Shown one piece after another: positions 8,352 to 16,152 of a DNA stretch of 64,000 nucleotides; within the stretch, counting starts at the first letter, position 1, and each line of letters opens with the position of its first letter. Source of the stretch: Rubrivivax sp. GTDB taxonomy: Bacteria > Pseudomonadota > Gammaproteobacteria > Burkholderiales > Burkholderiaceae_C. The stretch is taken from positions 1-64,000 of the forward strand of contig JALHPY010000009.1 of assembly GCA_022842305.1 (NCBI GenBank), given 5' to 3'. Made by a program: the position numbers and the translations under genes. The notes beneath the pieces were generated by a model, which did no database searches, was not told where the DNA came from, and saw only the letters and a program-made list of their open reading frames with translations.

Positions 8352-9149
8352 TCAGCGCTTGAGCGCAGGCGCGATGGACTCGGCGCCACGGGCGTTGACG
8401 CCCATGTACACGCCCAGGGCGATGGTCACGTCCGAGCCATAGCCCGGGAAGGGGAAGCGCTGCTGGCGGTAGCAGTCGTTCAGCCGCCGCTGCATGCTCC
8501 ACATTTCGCCACTGCTCACGCGGTAGGCGGGCCAGGCGGCAAAGCCGATGCCGTCGCCCGGGTTGCGCGTGAGCTCGGGCAGGTCCTGCATGCGGATGCG
8601 CTTGCCGGCCTCGGAGTGGCACGAGGCGCACGAGAAGTCGTAAGGCCCGGCGCGGTAGAAGAACGCGCGCTTGCCCAACTCGAAGGTCTTGCGCTCTTCG
8701 GCGTGGCCCTGGGGCAGGGCGAAGCGCAGTCCGCGCGATTCGGCCGAGATCCAGGCCACCAGGCCTTCCAGGTTGCGCTGCTCGCCGCGGCCGAAGGGCG
8801 TGCGCGCGATCTCGGCAGCGTCCAGGCCCTGCAGGCTCTGCATGCAGGTGAGCAGGCGCGATTCGAGGTCCTGCACGCGGCCGGTGTCGGCAAACCAGCG
8901 CGGCAGTTCGACGAAGGCGCCCTTCACCACGCCCGGGCCCTTGCCCAGGTCGCACTGCTCCATCGAGGCGTTGGACGGCCCGCGTTTCTGTTTCCACAGG
9001 GCTTCGCCCCTGGCCTCGAACAGCTCGGCCGGGTTGCCGTCGGCCAGCATGGCCCGGTATTCGGCAATGCCGTCGGCGGCCGATTTCTGCTGCGCCTGGG
9101 CGGTGCCGGCCAGGGCCAGCAGGGCTGCCACTATCAGGGTGTTCTTCAT
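8352..9149 (-). CDS. soxA: SoxA, monoheme c-type cytochrome sulfurtransferase subunit
   Basis: A 265-residue exported protein (signal peptide ending GTAQAQ). Only one CxxCH is present, CASCH in the C-terminal domain; in the N-terminal domain the heme cysteines are replaced by a likely disulfide pair (EQCDLG and LLTCMQ). The active-site cysteine that ligates the catalytic heme is in LNDCYRQQ near the C-terminus. So this is the monoheme SoxA type. I use ATG 9149 (MKNTLIV); an upstream in-frame ATG at 9173 would overlap the end of soxZ and precede the signal peptide. Confidence 0.94.
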   Translation of the reverse strand: MKNTLIVAALLALAGTAQAQQKSAADGIAEYRAMLADGNPAELFEARGEALWKQKRGPSNASMEQCDLGKGPGVVKGAFVELPRWFADTGRVQDLESRLLTCMQSLQGLDAAEIARTPFGRGEQRNLEGLVAWISAESRGLRFALPQGHAEERKTFELGKRAFFYRAGPYDFSCASCHSEAGKRIRMQDLPELTRNPGDGIGFAAWPAYRVSSGEMWSMQRRLNDCYRQQRFPFPGYGSDVTIALGVYMGVNARGAESIAPALKR

Positions 9150-9172
9150 GCGCTTGTCTCCTGGGCGCGCCA

Positions 9173-9484
9173 TCAGCTGACCGTGGCCTCGTCGGTGCGC
9201 TTCTCGCCCTTGTTGTCGACCCAGCTGATGCTGACCTTGTCGCCGACCTTGGCGCCGCGGATGTTGAACTGCATGAACGGGTTCTTGGCCACCGCCGGCC
9301 CCCAGTAGGCGTTGAACACGGGCTTGCCGTTGAGCTGCGCCGTGACCTGCTGGATGTACCAGGCGGGGATGTTCTTGCCGGCGGCGTCCTTGCGCTGGCC
9401 GGTCTCCATCTCGTGGCTCATCAGCACACGCACGGTGGCCTTGTCGCCGGCCATCTGGGCGCGGATCTTCATCGGGTCTGCCAT
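9173..9484 (-). CDS. soxZ: SoxZ, sulfur-carrier scaffold partner
   Basis: A 103-residue immunoglobulin-like protein (MADPMKIRAQ at the start, SHEMETGQRKD, NPFMQFNIRGAK) that forms the SoxYZ heterodimer. No signal peptide, as expected, because SoxZ is exported with SoxY. ATG 9484 follows AAAGGAGACAGAC; the longer frame to 9538 overlaps soxY and is not needed. It lies 37 bp after soxY. Confidence 0.96.
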   Translation of the reverse strand: MADPMKIRAQMAGDKATVRVLMSHEMETGQRKDAAGKNIPAWYIQQVTAQLNGKPVFNAYWGPAVAKNPFMQFNIRGAKVGDKVSISWVDNKGEKRTDEATVS

Positions 9485-9521
9485 GTCTGTCTCCTTTGAT
9501 TGCTTGTGTCGGGTGCGCGGC

Positions 9522-9989
9522 TCAGCCGCCACAACCACCCAGCGTGACCTTGATTTCCTTGACCGCGTACAGCACCTTGCCGTCGGCCATCAGGGCCACG
9601 GCGTAGACGTTGGACGACTGGCCCATCTTCACGCGCGTGGTGACGCTGGGGTCCACGGCGTCGCCGATGTCGAACATCGCCGCCAGCATGGACGGGTTCT
9701 TCTCCACCAGCAGCAACATGCGCTTGACGCCGGGCAGCGTGCTGGTGGCACCCACCGGCACCACGGCGCCGTTCTCGGCGATGTCGGGGCCGGTGATGCC
9801 GATGTCGCGGCTCTCAGTCGGGGCGCCTGTGCCCAGCGCCTTCATCAGATCGGCCATGTTCTTGGCGTCGAAGGCCGCGCTGGGGTAGGCCGCGGTCTGG
9901 GCGCCTGCCGTCAGCGGCAGCAGCCCCAGCGCGGCCAGCATGCCGGCCAACCGGGCCGAACGGGTGAGCAGTTCTCTGCGCGTGTTCAT
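9522..9989 (-). CDS. soxY: SoxY, covalent sulfur-substrate carrier
   Basis: A 155-residue protein with an N-terminal twin-arginine-like export signal (MNTRRELLTRSARLAG) and the diagnostic C-terminal swinging arm ending GGCGG, whose cysteine carries the thiosulfate-derived intermediates. ATG 9989 is preceded by AAGGAGACACCG. It pairs with SoxZ and lies 40 bp after soxD. Confidence 0.97.
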   Translation of the reverse strand: MNTRRELLTRSARLAGMLAALGLLPLTAGAQTAAYPSAAFDAKNMADLMKALGTGAPTESRDIGITGPDIAENGAVVPVGATSTLPGVKRMLLLVEKNPSMLAAMFDIGDAVDPSVTTRVKMGQSSNVYAVALMADGKVLYAVKEIKVTLGGCGG

Positions 9990-10029
9990 CGGTGTCTCCT
10001 TGTTGTGTGATGGGTGGGGCGCCGCGGCT

Positions 10030-10797
10030 TCAGGGCCGCGGTCGTGGTGAAGGGGGCGGCACAGTCTGGACACCGTGCACGGCGCCCACGCTGCGATTCT
10101 GTTCCGCCAGGTTGCCATGCAGGGGCAGCGCGCTGTCGGGCAGGGCCGAGGCCACGCTCGGGAAGGCGCCGCAGTCGCGCAGGCAGCGGCGCGCACGAAC
10201 GTCGGGCACAGCGGGGCGGCCGGGCCACAGCGCGTGGTCGGTACTCATGCCGTGGCGGTTGGGCAGGCGTTGCTGCACGGCGGCGATGTTGCCGTCCGAA
10301 AGCATCGCATCGGCCGGCAGCAGGTCGCCCAGGTGCAGCAGGTAGGCCACCAGCGCGTAGACCTCGTCGGGCTGCAGCGAGCGCGGCGTCTTGAAGGGCA
10401 TGGCGCGGCGGATGTAGTCCCACAGCGTGGCGAGCGTGGGCAGCTTCATCAGCGTGCTGCGCACCGGGTAGGCCGGGTCGGCCAGCGCGGCCACGCGGCC
10501 GCTGGCGCTGTCTTGCGCCGTGGTGCCGCCCACCAGTGGCGTGGAGAACTCGTTGCTTTCGCCGAACACGCCGTGACAGGACGCGCAGCGCGCCTCGTAC
10601 AGCAGCTGGCCCTGCGCCACCGTGCCGGATCCTGGCGGCAGGCCCTTGAAGTCGGGCCGCACGTCGATGTCCCAGGCCGCCACTTCGGCGGGCGTGGCGG
10701 CGCGGCCAATGCCGGGGTAGGCGTCCCGCGCCAGCGCCGATGAAACACCGGCGGCCAGCAGCAGAGTGCCGAGCACCGCGCTAGGCCAGCTGCACAT
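10030..10797 (-). CDS. soxD: SoxD cytochrome c subunit of SoxCD sulfane dehydrogenase
   Basis: A 255-residue exported cytochrome (signal to about residue 23, SALA) with a single heme site, CASCH, near residue 71 and a probable axial Met in RRAMPFKTPR. The C-terminal tail keeps the SoxD hallmark PDVRARRCLRDC, a CX3C pair that is not a heme site. Paracoccus SoxD is larger and diheme; this copy lacks a second cytochrome domain. Its ATG at 10797 lies inside the end of soxC (17-nt overlap), so translation is coupled. It accepts electrons from the SoxC molybdenum subunit. Confidence 0.9.
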   Translation of the reverse strand: MCSWPSAVLGTLLLAAGVSSALARDAYPGIGRAATPAEVAAWDIDVRPDFKGLPPGSGTVAQGQLLYEARCASCHGVFGESNEFSTPLVGGTTAQDSASGRVAALADPAYPVRSTLMKLPTLATLWDYIRRAMPFKTPRSLQPDEVYALVAYLLHLGDLLPADAMLSDGNIAAVQQRLPNRHGMSTDHALWPGRPAVPDVRARRCLRDCGAFPSVASALPDSALPLHGNLAEQNRSVGAVHGVQTVPPPSPRPRP

Positions 10798-12133
10798 TCG
10801 ACACCTCGCCGCTGGCCTGCACCAGCCAGGTCTGCACCGCGTTGTTGTGATAGACCGAGCGCGTGCCGCGCCGCGCGCGCAGCTGGCGATACGTGGGCTG
10901 CACGTATCCGGTGTCGTCGACGGCGCGGCTTTGCAGCAGGGCGGGGCTGCCGTCCCACACCCAGTCCAGGCCGAAGCGCGTGAGGCACTTGTCCAGCACC
11001 GGCGTCTGCAGCCGCGCGGCGCGCCAGTTCTGGCCGCCGTCCACCGAGACATCCACGCGCCGCACCCGCCCGCGCCCCGACCAGGCCAGGCCGCTGATGG
11101 CGCAGAAGCCGCGGTCCAGCAGCCTTTGCCCGCCCGAGGGCTGGGTGATCACGCTCTTGCATTCCTGCACGCTGGTGTACTGACGCAGCCGGCCGTCGGG
11201 CATCAGATCCGCGTACTGAAGGGTCTCGTCCTTGCTGCCATAGGGCTGGTCGCCCAGCTCGATGCGGCGCAGGTACTTGACCCAGCTGACGCCCTGCACG
11301 CCGGGCACCACCAGGCGCAGCGGGTAGCCGTTCTCGGGCCGCAGCATCTCGCCGTTCTGGCCATAGGCCACCAGCACCTCGCCGCGTTCGACCAGTTCCA
11401 TGGGGATGGTGCGCGTCAGGCCCGAGCCGTCGCCGCCTTCGGCCAGCAGGTAGCGGCCGCGCCGCCGGTCGGCGCCGGCCATGTCCAGCAGCAGGTTCAG
11501 CGGCACGCCGGTAAATTCACTGCAGCTGAGCATGCCGTGCGTGTACTGGCAGGTGGGCACGGCCACGTTGCCCCATTCCATGCCGGTGTTGGCGCCGCAT
11601 TCGATGAAGTGGAAGCGGCTGACCGATGGCAGGCGCATCAGCTCGTCCATCGTGAAGACCATGGGCCGGCGCAGCAGGCGCTCGTCGCTGCCGTTGAGCA
11701 TCAGGCGGTGCTGCGTCGGGTCCACATCCCACCAACCCTGGTGGTGGCGCTCGAAGTGCAGACCGCTGGGCGTGACGATGCCGAACAGCGACTGCAGCGG
11801 CGCGAACGAGACCGAGGACTGCGGCGTGGGCGTCAGGCCCGGGCTGGCGCGGCGCTGCACCGCGGCTTCGAAGCGCGAGGGTCGACCATAGGCCTCGCTC
11901 AGCACCGGGCGGCCCAGGCCCAGTGCATGCGCCTGCGGCTGCAGGATGGCCGGGTCACCGGCCTGCGCGCGTGCCTGCAGCGGCAGGCCGACGGCAGCCG
12001 CGGCAAAGGCCTGGCGGATGAAGTCGCGGCGCCCGTGGCGGGCCTCGGTGCGCACCGCCTGCACGCCAGCCGCGTCGAGAAAGTTCTCGGGCGCGCGCTG
12101 CAGGTGGCCGGCAGACAGGGGGGCTGGGTGCAA
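10781..12133 (-). CDS. soxC: SoxC, molybdenum subunit of sulfane dehydrogenase
   Basis: A sulfite-oxidase-family protein of about 450 residues that oxidises the sulfane sulfur bound to SoxY. The molybdenum-ligating cysteine is in FHFIECGANTG, with NPENGYPLRLVVPG-like family sequence downstream and a C-terminal dimer domain (VDVSVDGGQNW). The family N-terminal signature RAPENFL is followed by a Tat signal (RRDFIRQAFAAAAVG). The start is uncertain: there is no ATG near RAPENFL. I prefer TTG 12133, preceded by AGGACACC; ATG 12277, overlapping the upstream stop, would add 48 low-complexity residues. The presence of soxCD means complete Sox-type oxidation to sulfate is possible. Confidence 0.9.
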   Translation of the reverse strand: MHPAPLSAGHLQRAPENFLDAAGVQAVRTEARHGRRDFIRQAFAAAAVGLPLQARAQAGDPAILQPQAHALGLGRPVLSEAYGRPSRFEAAVQRRASPGLTPTPQSSVSFAPLQSLFGIVTPSGLHFERHHQGWWDVDPTQHRLMLNGSDERLLRRPMVFTMDELMRLPSVSRFHFIECGANTGMEWGNVAVPTCQYTHGMLSCSEFTGVPLNLLLDMAGADRRRGRYLLAEGGDGSGLTRTIPMELVERGEVLVAYGQNGEMLRPENGYPLRLVVPGVQGVSWVKYLRRIELGDQPYGSKDETLQYADLMPDGRLRQYTSVQECKSVITQPSGGQRLLDRGFCAISGLAWSGRGRVRRVDVSVDGGQNWRAARLQTPVLDKCLTRFGLDWVWDGSPALLQSRAVDDTGYVQPTYRQLRARRGTRSVYHNNAVQTWLVQASGEVSNVQLA

Positions 12134-12276
12134 GAGGTGTCCTGGGGCGAGGGCGTGGTGGCGGGCGCGGGCGCGGCCCGGGGCCACATCACTGTAGAAA
12201 GTCCGATGCCCGAACGCCGCCCGGACAAACCCGCGGCGCGGCGGCGGCAGGTTGTGGGCATGCGGGGCAAACTGCA
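12134..12276 (-). other. Gap upstream of soxC, start-codon ambiguity region
   Basis: These 143 bp between the S24-like gene and the preferred soxC start stay open in the soxC frame but encode an unconvincing Arg/Pro/His-rich stretch. I see no two-dyad module and no clear hairpin, so soxC is probably reached by read-through from the accessory operon. A weak internal promoter cannot be excluded. Confidence 0.4.
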
Positions 12277-12645
12277 TCACTTGTAGAACTTGCTGAGCCG
12301 CCGCCGCCCGGGCACGGCCTTCTGGATCACCACGCCGTGCACCGCCTGCAGGTCGGCCAGCGGCAGCTCCGGCAGGCCGGCCTTGAGCGCGCGCAGGGCC
12401 CAGCCCGCGCCGCGCTGGCACAGCTGGCGGAACAGCCATTCGTCGCCCTGCCGCGCCAGCACATAGCTGCCGTCGTGCAGCGCGCCATCGGGCTCGACGA
12501 TGATGATCTCGCCGTGCAGGAACTCCGGTGCCATCTCATCGCCCAGCACGCGCAGCGCAAAGGACTCGCCGCCGCTGCAGCTGGCGGCTGCGGCCTCTTC
12601 CGTGTCCGGCGCGCAGGCGGGTGTCTGGCAGCCACACCCACTCAT
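12277..12645 (-). CDS. S24/LexA-like fold protein without catalytic residues
   Basis: A 122-residue protein with a Cys-rich N-terminus (MSGCGCQTPAC) and a domain following the S24 (LexA/UmuD C-terminal) pattern: LRVLGDEMAPEFLHGEIIIV, then YVLARQGDEWLFRQL. In active S24 proteases the Gly-Asp is followed by the nucleophile Ser and the second motif holds a Lys; here they are Glu and Arg, so self-cleavage looks impossible. No DNA-binding domain. It stands 58 bp after the ferredoxin-reductase gene and its TGA overlaps an in-frame ATG of the soxC frame (TGATG). Role unknown; a scaffold or redox-responsive protein is conceivable. Confidence 0.65.
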   Translation of the reverse strand: MSGCGCQTPACAPDTEEAAAASCSGGESFALRVLGDEMAPEFLHGEIIIVEPDGALHDGSYVLARQGDEWLFRQLCQRGAGWALRALKAGLPELPLADLQAVHGVVIQKAVPGRRRLSKFYK

Positions 12646-12703
12646 TGACCAAGCCTCCGCGCTGCGCGCTGCGGCATGAGCGCTCTGGAGCGGCCACGCG
12701 CGC

Positions 12704-14173
12704 TCATGCCGTGGCCTCGCAGTGGATCTGCGCCGCGGGCACCGAGGCCGCCAGCAACTCGGCCCTGAGCGTGTCGACAAAGTCTTCCGGCCCGGCCAGG
12801 TAGAAGGCGCAGTCGATGTCGAACAGGTCGGCGCGCATGGCCGCGGCCATCTGGCTGGCGCCCACGGCCGTGCTGCCGTTGCGCAGCAGCGCGTATTCAA
12901 ACGGGTCCAGCGCCTCCGACCAGGCGCGGCACTGGTTGGCCATGAAGTGGCCGTCGGCGCGCGTGGCCAGCCAGTACAGGGTGATGGAAGGCGCGGCGTC
13001 CAGCGACAGCGCGTGCTCGATCAGGCTCTTCACCGGCGCAAAGCCGGTGTCGCAGGCCGCAAACACCAGCGGCAGCGTGCCCTCGGCCAACACGAAGCGG
13101 CCGCTGGGGCCGCTCAGGCCCAGGCTGTCGCCGACCTTGACCTCACCGTCGAACAGGCGCACGGCCAGCGCGTCGTCGGGGTCGCGCGGGATGAAGAACT
13201 GCAGGTTTCGGTCATCGCAGGGGCAGCTGGCGATGGGGTGCTGCGAGCGCGCATCGTTGCCGACCCCGCTGCCCAGCGCCACGCCCTGCCCGGCCAGGAA
13301 GCGCAGGCGGTGGCTGCGCGGCGTCTGCAGGTGCAGCAGCAGCGTGTCGGGCGCCAGCGGCCGCAGCGCGTACACGCGGGTCACGATCTCCTGCTGCGGC
13401 ATGTCGTCGGGGCCGGCGGCTTCCAGGGTCTCCAGCGTCAGCTCGCTGCTGGCCGCCGTGTGCGCGCAGGCCAGCACGTAACCCTGGGCCTTCTCCTGCT
13501 CCGACAGCGGGTAGTCGGTGGGCACGGTGCGCGCCACCTGGCCGGCGGTGACGCGCACCTTGCACATGCCGCAGCTGCCGTTGCCGCAGCCGTAGTTGAG
13601 CTTGAGCCCGGCGCGCATGCCGGCCTGCAGCAGCGTGTCGTGACCCTCCACCGTGAACTGGTGGCCGCTGGGGCGCAGCGTGACCTGGGCCGATACCACC
13701 TTGAGCATGTCGTCCATCACGTCCAGCACATCGACCGGTTCAGTGGCCAGTGCCCGCGCCAGCCCGTCGTTCAGCTGGGACTGCAGTTCGAGCAACCGGG
13801 GGTCGCCACCCTGCGCGGCCAGTGCCTGCAGGCGTGAGCGCAGGTCCAGCACCAGCGCGTGGTAGCGCTGCAGGTGGCGTTGGGTGTCGGCCAGTTCCTG
13901 GCTCTGGCGGAACACGCGCTGCGCCAGCACTTCCTGGCTGGGCAGCAGGCGCTCGCGCACGCGCCGGCCGAAGGCCTCGTCGCGGATCTGCACCACGCGC
14001 TCGAGCAGGCCCGTGGCCTCGAGATCGGCCTGCGGGTACAGGGCCAGCAGCGACGCGGTGGACACCATGCCGTCGTTCAACGCCAGCTCGCCCGCGCGCA
14101 CACGCTGCTGCAGCGTGCCGCGTGGCACGCCCACCAGCTGCGCCGCGCGCCAGATGGTCACCCATTGCGCCAT
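12704..14173 (-). CDS. HTH / coiled-coil / 2Fe-2S ferredoxin / FAD-NAD reductase fusion
   Basis: A 489-residue cytoplasmic protein. Residues 1-45 read like a MerR/excisionase-type helix-turn-helix (AAQLVGVPRGTLQQRVRAGEL). Residues 60-150 are long charged helices, probably coiled coil. Around residue 205 a plant-type 2Fe-2S domain follows (YGCGNGSCGMCK plus a later Cys in YVLACAH). From about 265 an FNR-type reductase follows: an Arg-less flavin segment SQHPIASCPCDD, then the NAD-binding part LPLVFAACDTGFAPVKSLIEHA. Reductases of this type feed oxygenases. ATG 14173 overlaps the dioxygenase gene by 16 nt, so it may be that enzyme's electron donor, or a redox-sensing DNA-binding protein. Confidence 0.75.
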   Translation of the reverse strand: MAQWVTIWRAAQLVGVPRGTLQQRVRAGELALNDGMVSTASLLALYPQADLEATGLLERVVQIRDEAFGRRVRERLLPSQEVLAQRVFRQSQELADTQRHLQRYHALVLDLRSRLQALAAQGGDPRLLELQSQLNDGLARALATEPVDVLDVMDDMLKVVSAQVTLRPSGHQFTVEGHDTLLQAGMRAGLKLNYGCGNGSCGMCKVRVTAGQVARTVPTDYPLSEQEKAQGYVLACAHTAASSELTLETLEAAGPDDMPQQEIVTRVYALRPLAPDTLLLHLQTPRSHRLRFLAGQGVALGSGVGNDARSQHPIASCPCDDRNLQFFIPRDPDDALAVRLFDGEVKVGDSLGLSGPSGRFVLAEGTLPLVFAACDTGFAPVKSLIEHALSLDAAPSITLYWLATRADGHFMANQCRAWSEALDPFEYALLRNGSTAVGASQMAAAMRADLFDIDCAFYLAGPEDFVDTLRAELLAASVPAAQIHCEATA

Positions 14174-15084
14174 GGCGATGGCGCACAGGCGCAGCGGTCG
14201 AGGTAGCGGGCGCGGTACAGCAGGCGCGGGCGGGCCGCGTCGTCGAAAAAAGCCGCGCGGTCGTGCAGCACGTTGTGGCACACCACGCCCATGCCGGCCT
14301 GCAGCCGCAGGCGCAGCACCCAGGGCGAGCTGGCCAGCAGGGCTTCGAGCGCGGCCACGGCAGCGCGCGTGGCGGCATCTGCCTTCCACTCGATGCTGCG
14401 GGTGCGCGCGGTGTAGCGCATGTGCAGGCTGCCGTCCTGCGCGTCGATAGAAAACACCGGGCCGGCCTGCGCCGCGCGCGCCACGCCGTCGTCGTCTGCG
14501 CGCGCCGGGATGGTCATGGCGTCGGGCTGCATCAGCGCCTGCACGTGTGCCGGCGACGCGTCGCGCAGCGCGATGTAGGCCAGCTCGTGGTCCAGCAGCG
14601 CGGTCTCGCCGCCGCGCACCGCGGGGCGCACGCAGTGCAGGATCATGCTGTGGATGCGCCGCGACTGCGGGTGGTAATAGCCGTCGGTGTGCCAGCGGAT
14701 GGCGCGGTCGGTGTAGGGGATGAAGCCGCCGCGGCCGTCGCTGGCTTCGGACACGGCGATGGGCGAGATGCCGTCTTCATCGGCCAGCCAGTTGGCGTCC
14801 AGCCGGTGCAGGCCCACGGCCGCCCCCAGGTCGCGCACCAGGGATTTGTCTTCACCCCGAGGCGTGCAGCAGTACAGCGCCAGGTTGCAGCGCGCGATGC
14901 GCTGCAGCAGCGCCTCGCGTTCGGCTGCGGTCGGCGCGTGCGGGTCGCCCAGTTCCACCGTCAGCGCGGCGGCGTCGGTGGCCGCGTGCTGCAGCTTCCA
15001 GTCGCGCCAGCCACGGTAGGCGCGGTCGTCGTCCAGATCGAAGGGGCTGGCGGCGTGCGCCGCGCTGGGCAGGCTGGCGCCCAT
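14158..15084 (-). CDS. TauD/TfdA-family Fe(II)/2-oxoglutarate-dioxygenase-like protein
   Basis: A 308-residue protein with the HxD iron motif in IRWHTDGYYHP and a distal His in VCHNVLHDRAAF, the 2-His-1-carboxylate set of TauD-like oxygenases, followed by a conserved-position Arg (RPRLLYRARY). Family members hydroxylate sulfonates, amino acids and many other small molecules; the substrate here is unknown. I place the start at ATG 15084; a GTG at 15096 overlaps the upstream gene and adds four residues. Its neighbour downstream is a ferredoxin-reductase fusion, which is unusual because 2OG enzymes do not need a reductase. Confidence 0.72.
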   Translation of the reverse strand: MGASLPSAAHAASPFDLDDDRAYRGWRDWKLQHAATDAAALTVELGDPHAPTAAEREALLQRIARCNLALYCCTPRGEDKSLVRDLGAAVGLHRLDANWLADEDGISPIAVSEASDGRGGFIPYTDRAIRWHTDGYYHPQSRRIHSMILHCVRPAVRGGETALLDHELAYIALRDASPAHVQALMQPDAMTIPARADDDGVARAAQAGPVFSIDAQDGSLHMRYTARTRSIEWKADAATRAAVAALEALLASSPWVLRLRLQAGMGVVCHNVLHDRAAFFDDAARPRLLYRARYLDRCACAPSPWRNG

Positions 15085-15088
15085 GGCC

Positions 15089-15739
15089 CTACTCACCGCT
15101 CACGCTGCTGCGGCGCGCGCGCCGCGGCGCCGGGTCGTGCAGGTCGCGCATGGCGCGCTGCACGGTGGCGATGGCCTCGGGCGCCTCGATCGCCATGACC
15201 TGGTCGAGCACCCAGCGCCGGTCCTTGTCGGGCAGTGTGGGCTCGAGCCGGCGGCCCAGGTAGCGCACGAAGCCGAAGTCTGGGTGAAAGCCGGTGCCAC
15301 CGGCCGCGCTATCCGGGTCGGCGCCGAACTCGCCGTAGTGCGCCGTCACCTCGTTGACCAGGTCGATGAAGCTGTCGGCATAGGACGCCGCGCCCTCGGC
15401 GGGCGCGCCCAGCAGATCCTGCTCGTTCTCGGCCAGATTGCGCGCCAGGTGACGCACCAGCGCCATGGTGAACTCGGCCCGCGCCTCGGCCGGCATCTGC
15501 GCGAAGGCGATGCGGTCGGTCAGCGCCACCAGGAACACCAGCACCTCGCGCAGGAAGGCGAAATAGGGCTGGCCGGCGTCGATGTCGAAGTCGGCACCGC
15601 GCATGCGCTTGAGCATCTGCTGCGCCACGCGGAACTCGATGAAGGCCATGGCGCTGGCCTGCTCGGCCGGCGACTTGCTGGCACCGGGCTTGAACCAGTG
15701 CGTCTTCAGCCGCATGGTGGGCAGGGTGTGCGCGTTCAT
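15089..15739 (-). CDS. Unknown helical protein of the accessory operon
   Basis: A 216-residue protein I do not recognise. It is predicted mostly helical, rich in aromatic and acidic residues (HWFKPGASKSP, AFLREVLVFLVALTDRIAF, FIDLVNEVTAHYGEFG), with no signal peptide or cysteine-based motif and a basic C-terminus. The central hydrophobic helix VLVFLVALTDRIAF is too short and charged to be a clear membrane span. RBS GGGAAGGGCG precedes ATG 15739. It overlaps or abuts the dioxygenase gene, so the two proteins may act together. Confidence 0.6.
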   Translation of the reverse strand: MNAHTLPTMRLKTHWFKPGASKSPAEQASAMAFIEFRVAQQMLKRMRGADFDIDAGQPYFAFLREVLVFLVALTDRIAFAQMPAEARAEFTMALVRHLARNLAENEQDLLGAPAEGAASYADSFIDLVNEVTAHYGEFGADPDSAAGGTGFHPDFGFVRYLGRRLEPTLPDKDRRWVLDQVMAIEAPEAIATVQRAMRDLHDPAPRRARRSSVSGE

Positions 15740-15788
15740 GCGCCCTTCCCGCCGCCGACGGCCTGGTCGCGGGCCATCGTGCGGGCCA

Positions 15789-16118
15789 TCAGTAACCGCC
15801 CTTGCCCAAGGGCTGCGGCAGGCCGGCCACCTTGGCGCCCTGCTTGGCCGGGCCCAGCGGGAACAGCTCGTACAAGGCCTTGCTGTCGCAGCCCGGCATG
15901 ACCTCGCCCAGGCCCTTGAGCATGTTGCGGAAGTTGGGCGTGTGGCCGTGTTCGCGGTATTCGTCGCGCAGGTAGGCCACCACCTTCCAGTGGTCGTCGT
16001 TCAGCTCCAGGCCTTCGGCGGCGGCGATGACCTGCACGGCCTCGTCGCTGTAGTCGGGCTCGATCAGGTAGCCCTGCTCGTCGGTCTCGAGCTCGGCGCC
16101 GTTCACGGTGTAGGGCAT
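15789..16118 (-). CDS. DsrC/TusE-like protein lacking both C-terminal cysteines
   Basis: A 109-residue DsrC/TusE-family protein: VNGAELETDEQGYL at the start, DDHWKVVAYLRDEYREHG in the middle, and the family C-terminus LYELFPLGPAKQGAKVAGLPQP. Where DsrC has its two redox cysteines (ACKIAGLPKPTGCV in the copy at 20661), this one has Ala and Lys and ends GKGGY. The only cysteine is Cys77, outside the arm. It therefore cannot carry a DsrC trisulfide and is more like the RspA-type paralogs proposed to be regulatory. It lies between the Cas6-like gene and the helical unknown. Confidence 0.85.
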   Translation of the reverse strand: MPYTVNGAELETDEQGYLIEPDYSDEAVQVIAAAEGLELNDDHWKVVAYLRDEYREHGHTPNFRNMLKGLGEVMPGCDSKALYELFPLGPAKQGAKVAGLPQPLGKGGY

Positions 16119-16152
16119 GAGGGGTGTCTCCTTGCTATCTTTGATTGGCAGA

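Noticed and set aside
10190-10230. Second heme in SoxD from CLRDC
   Set aside because: The spacing is CX3C and no His follows; the pattern is the ordinary SoxD tail.
10766-12286. Long open frame on the plus strand opposite soxC, and many similar antisense frames
   Set aside because: They arise from high GC third positions of the real genes; their translations are Arg/Ala/His-rich and match no family.
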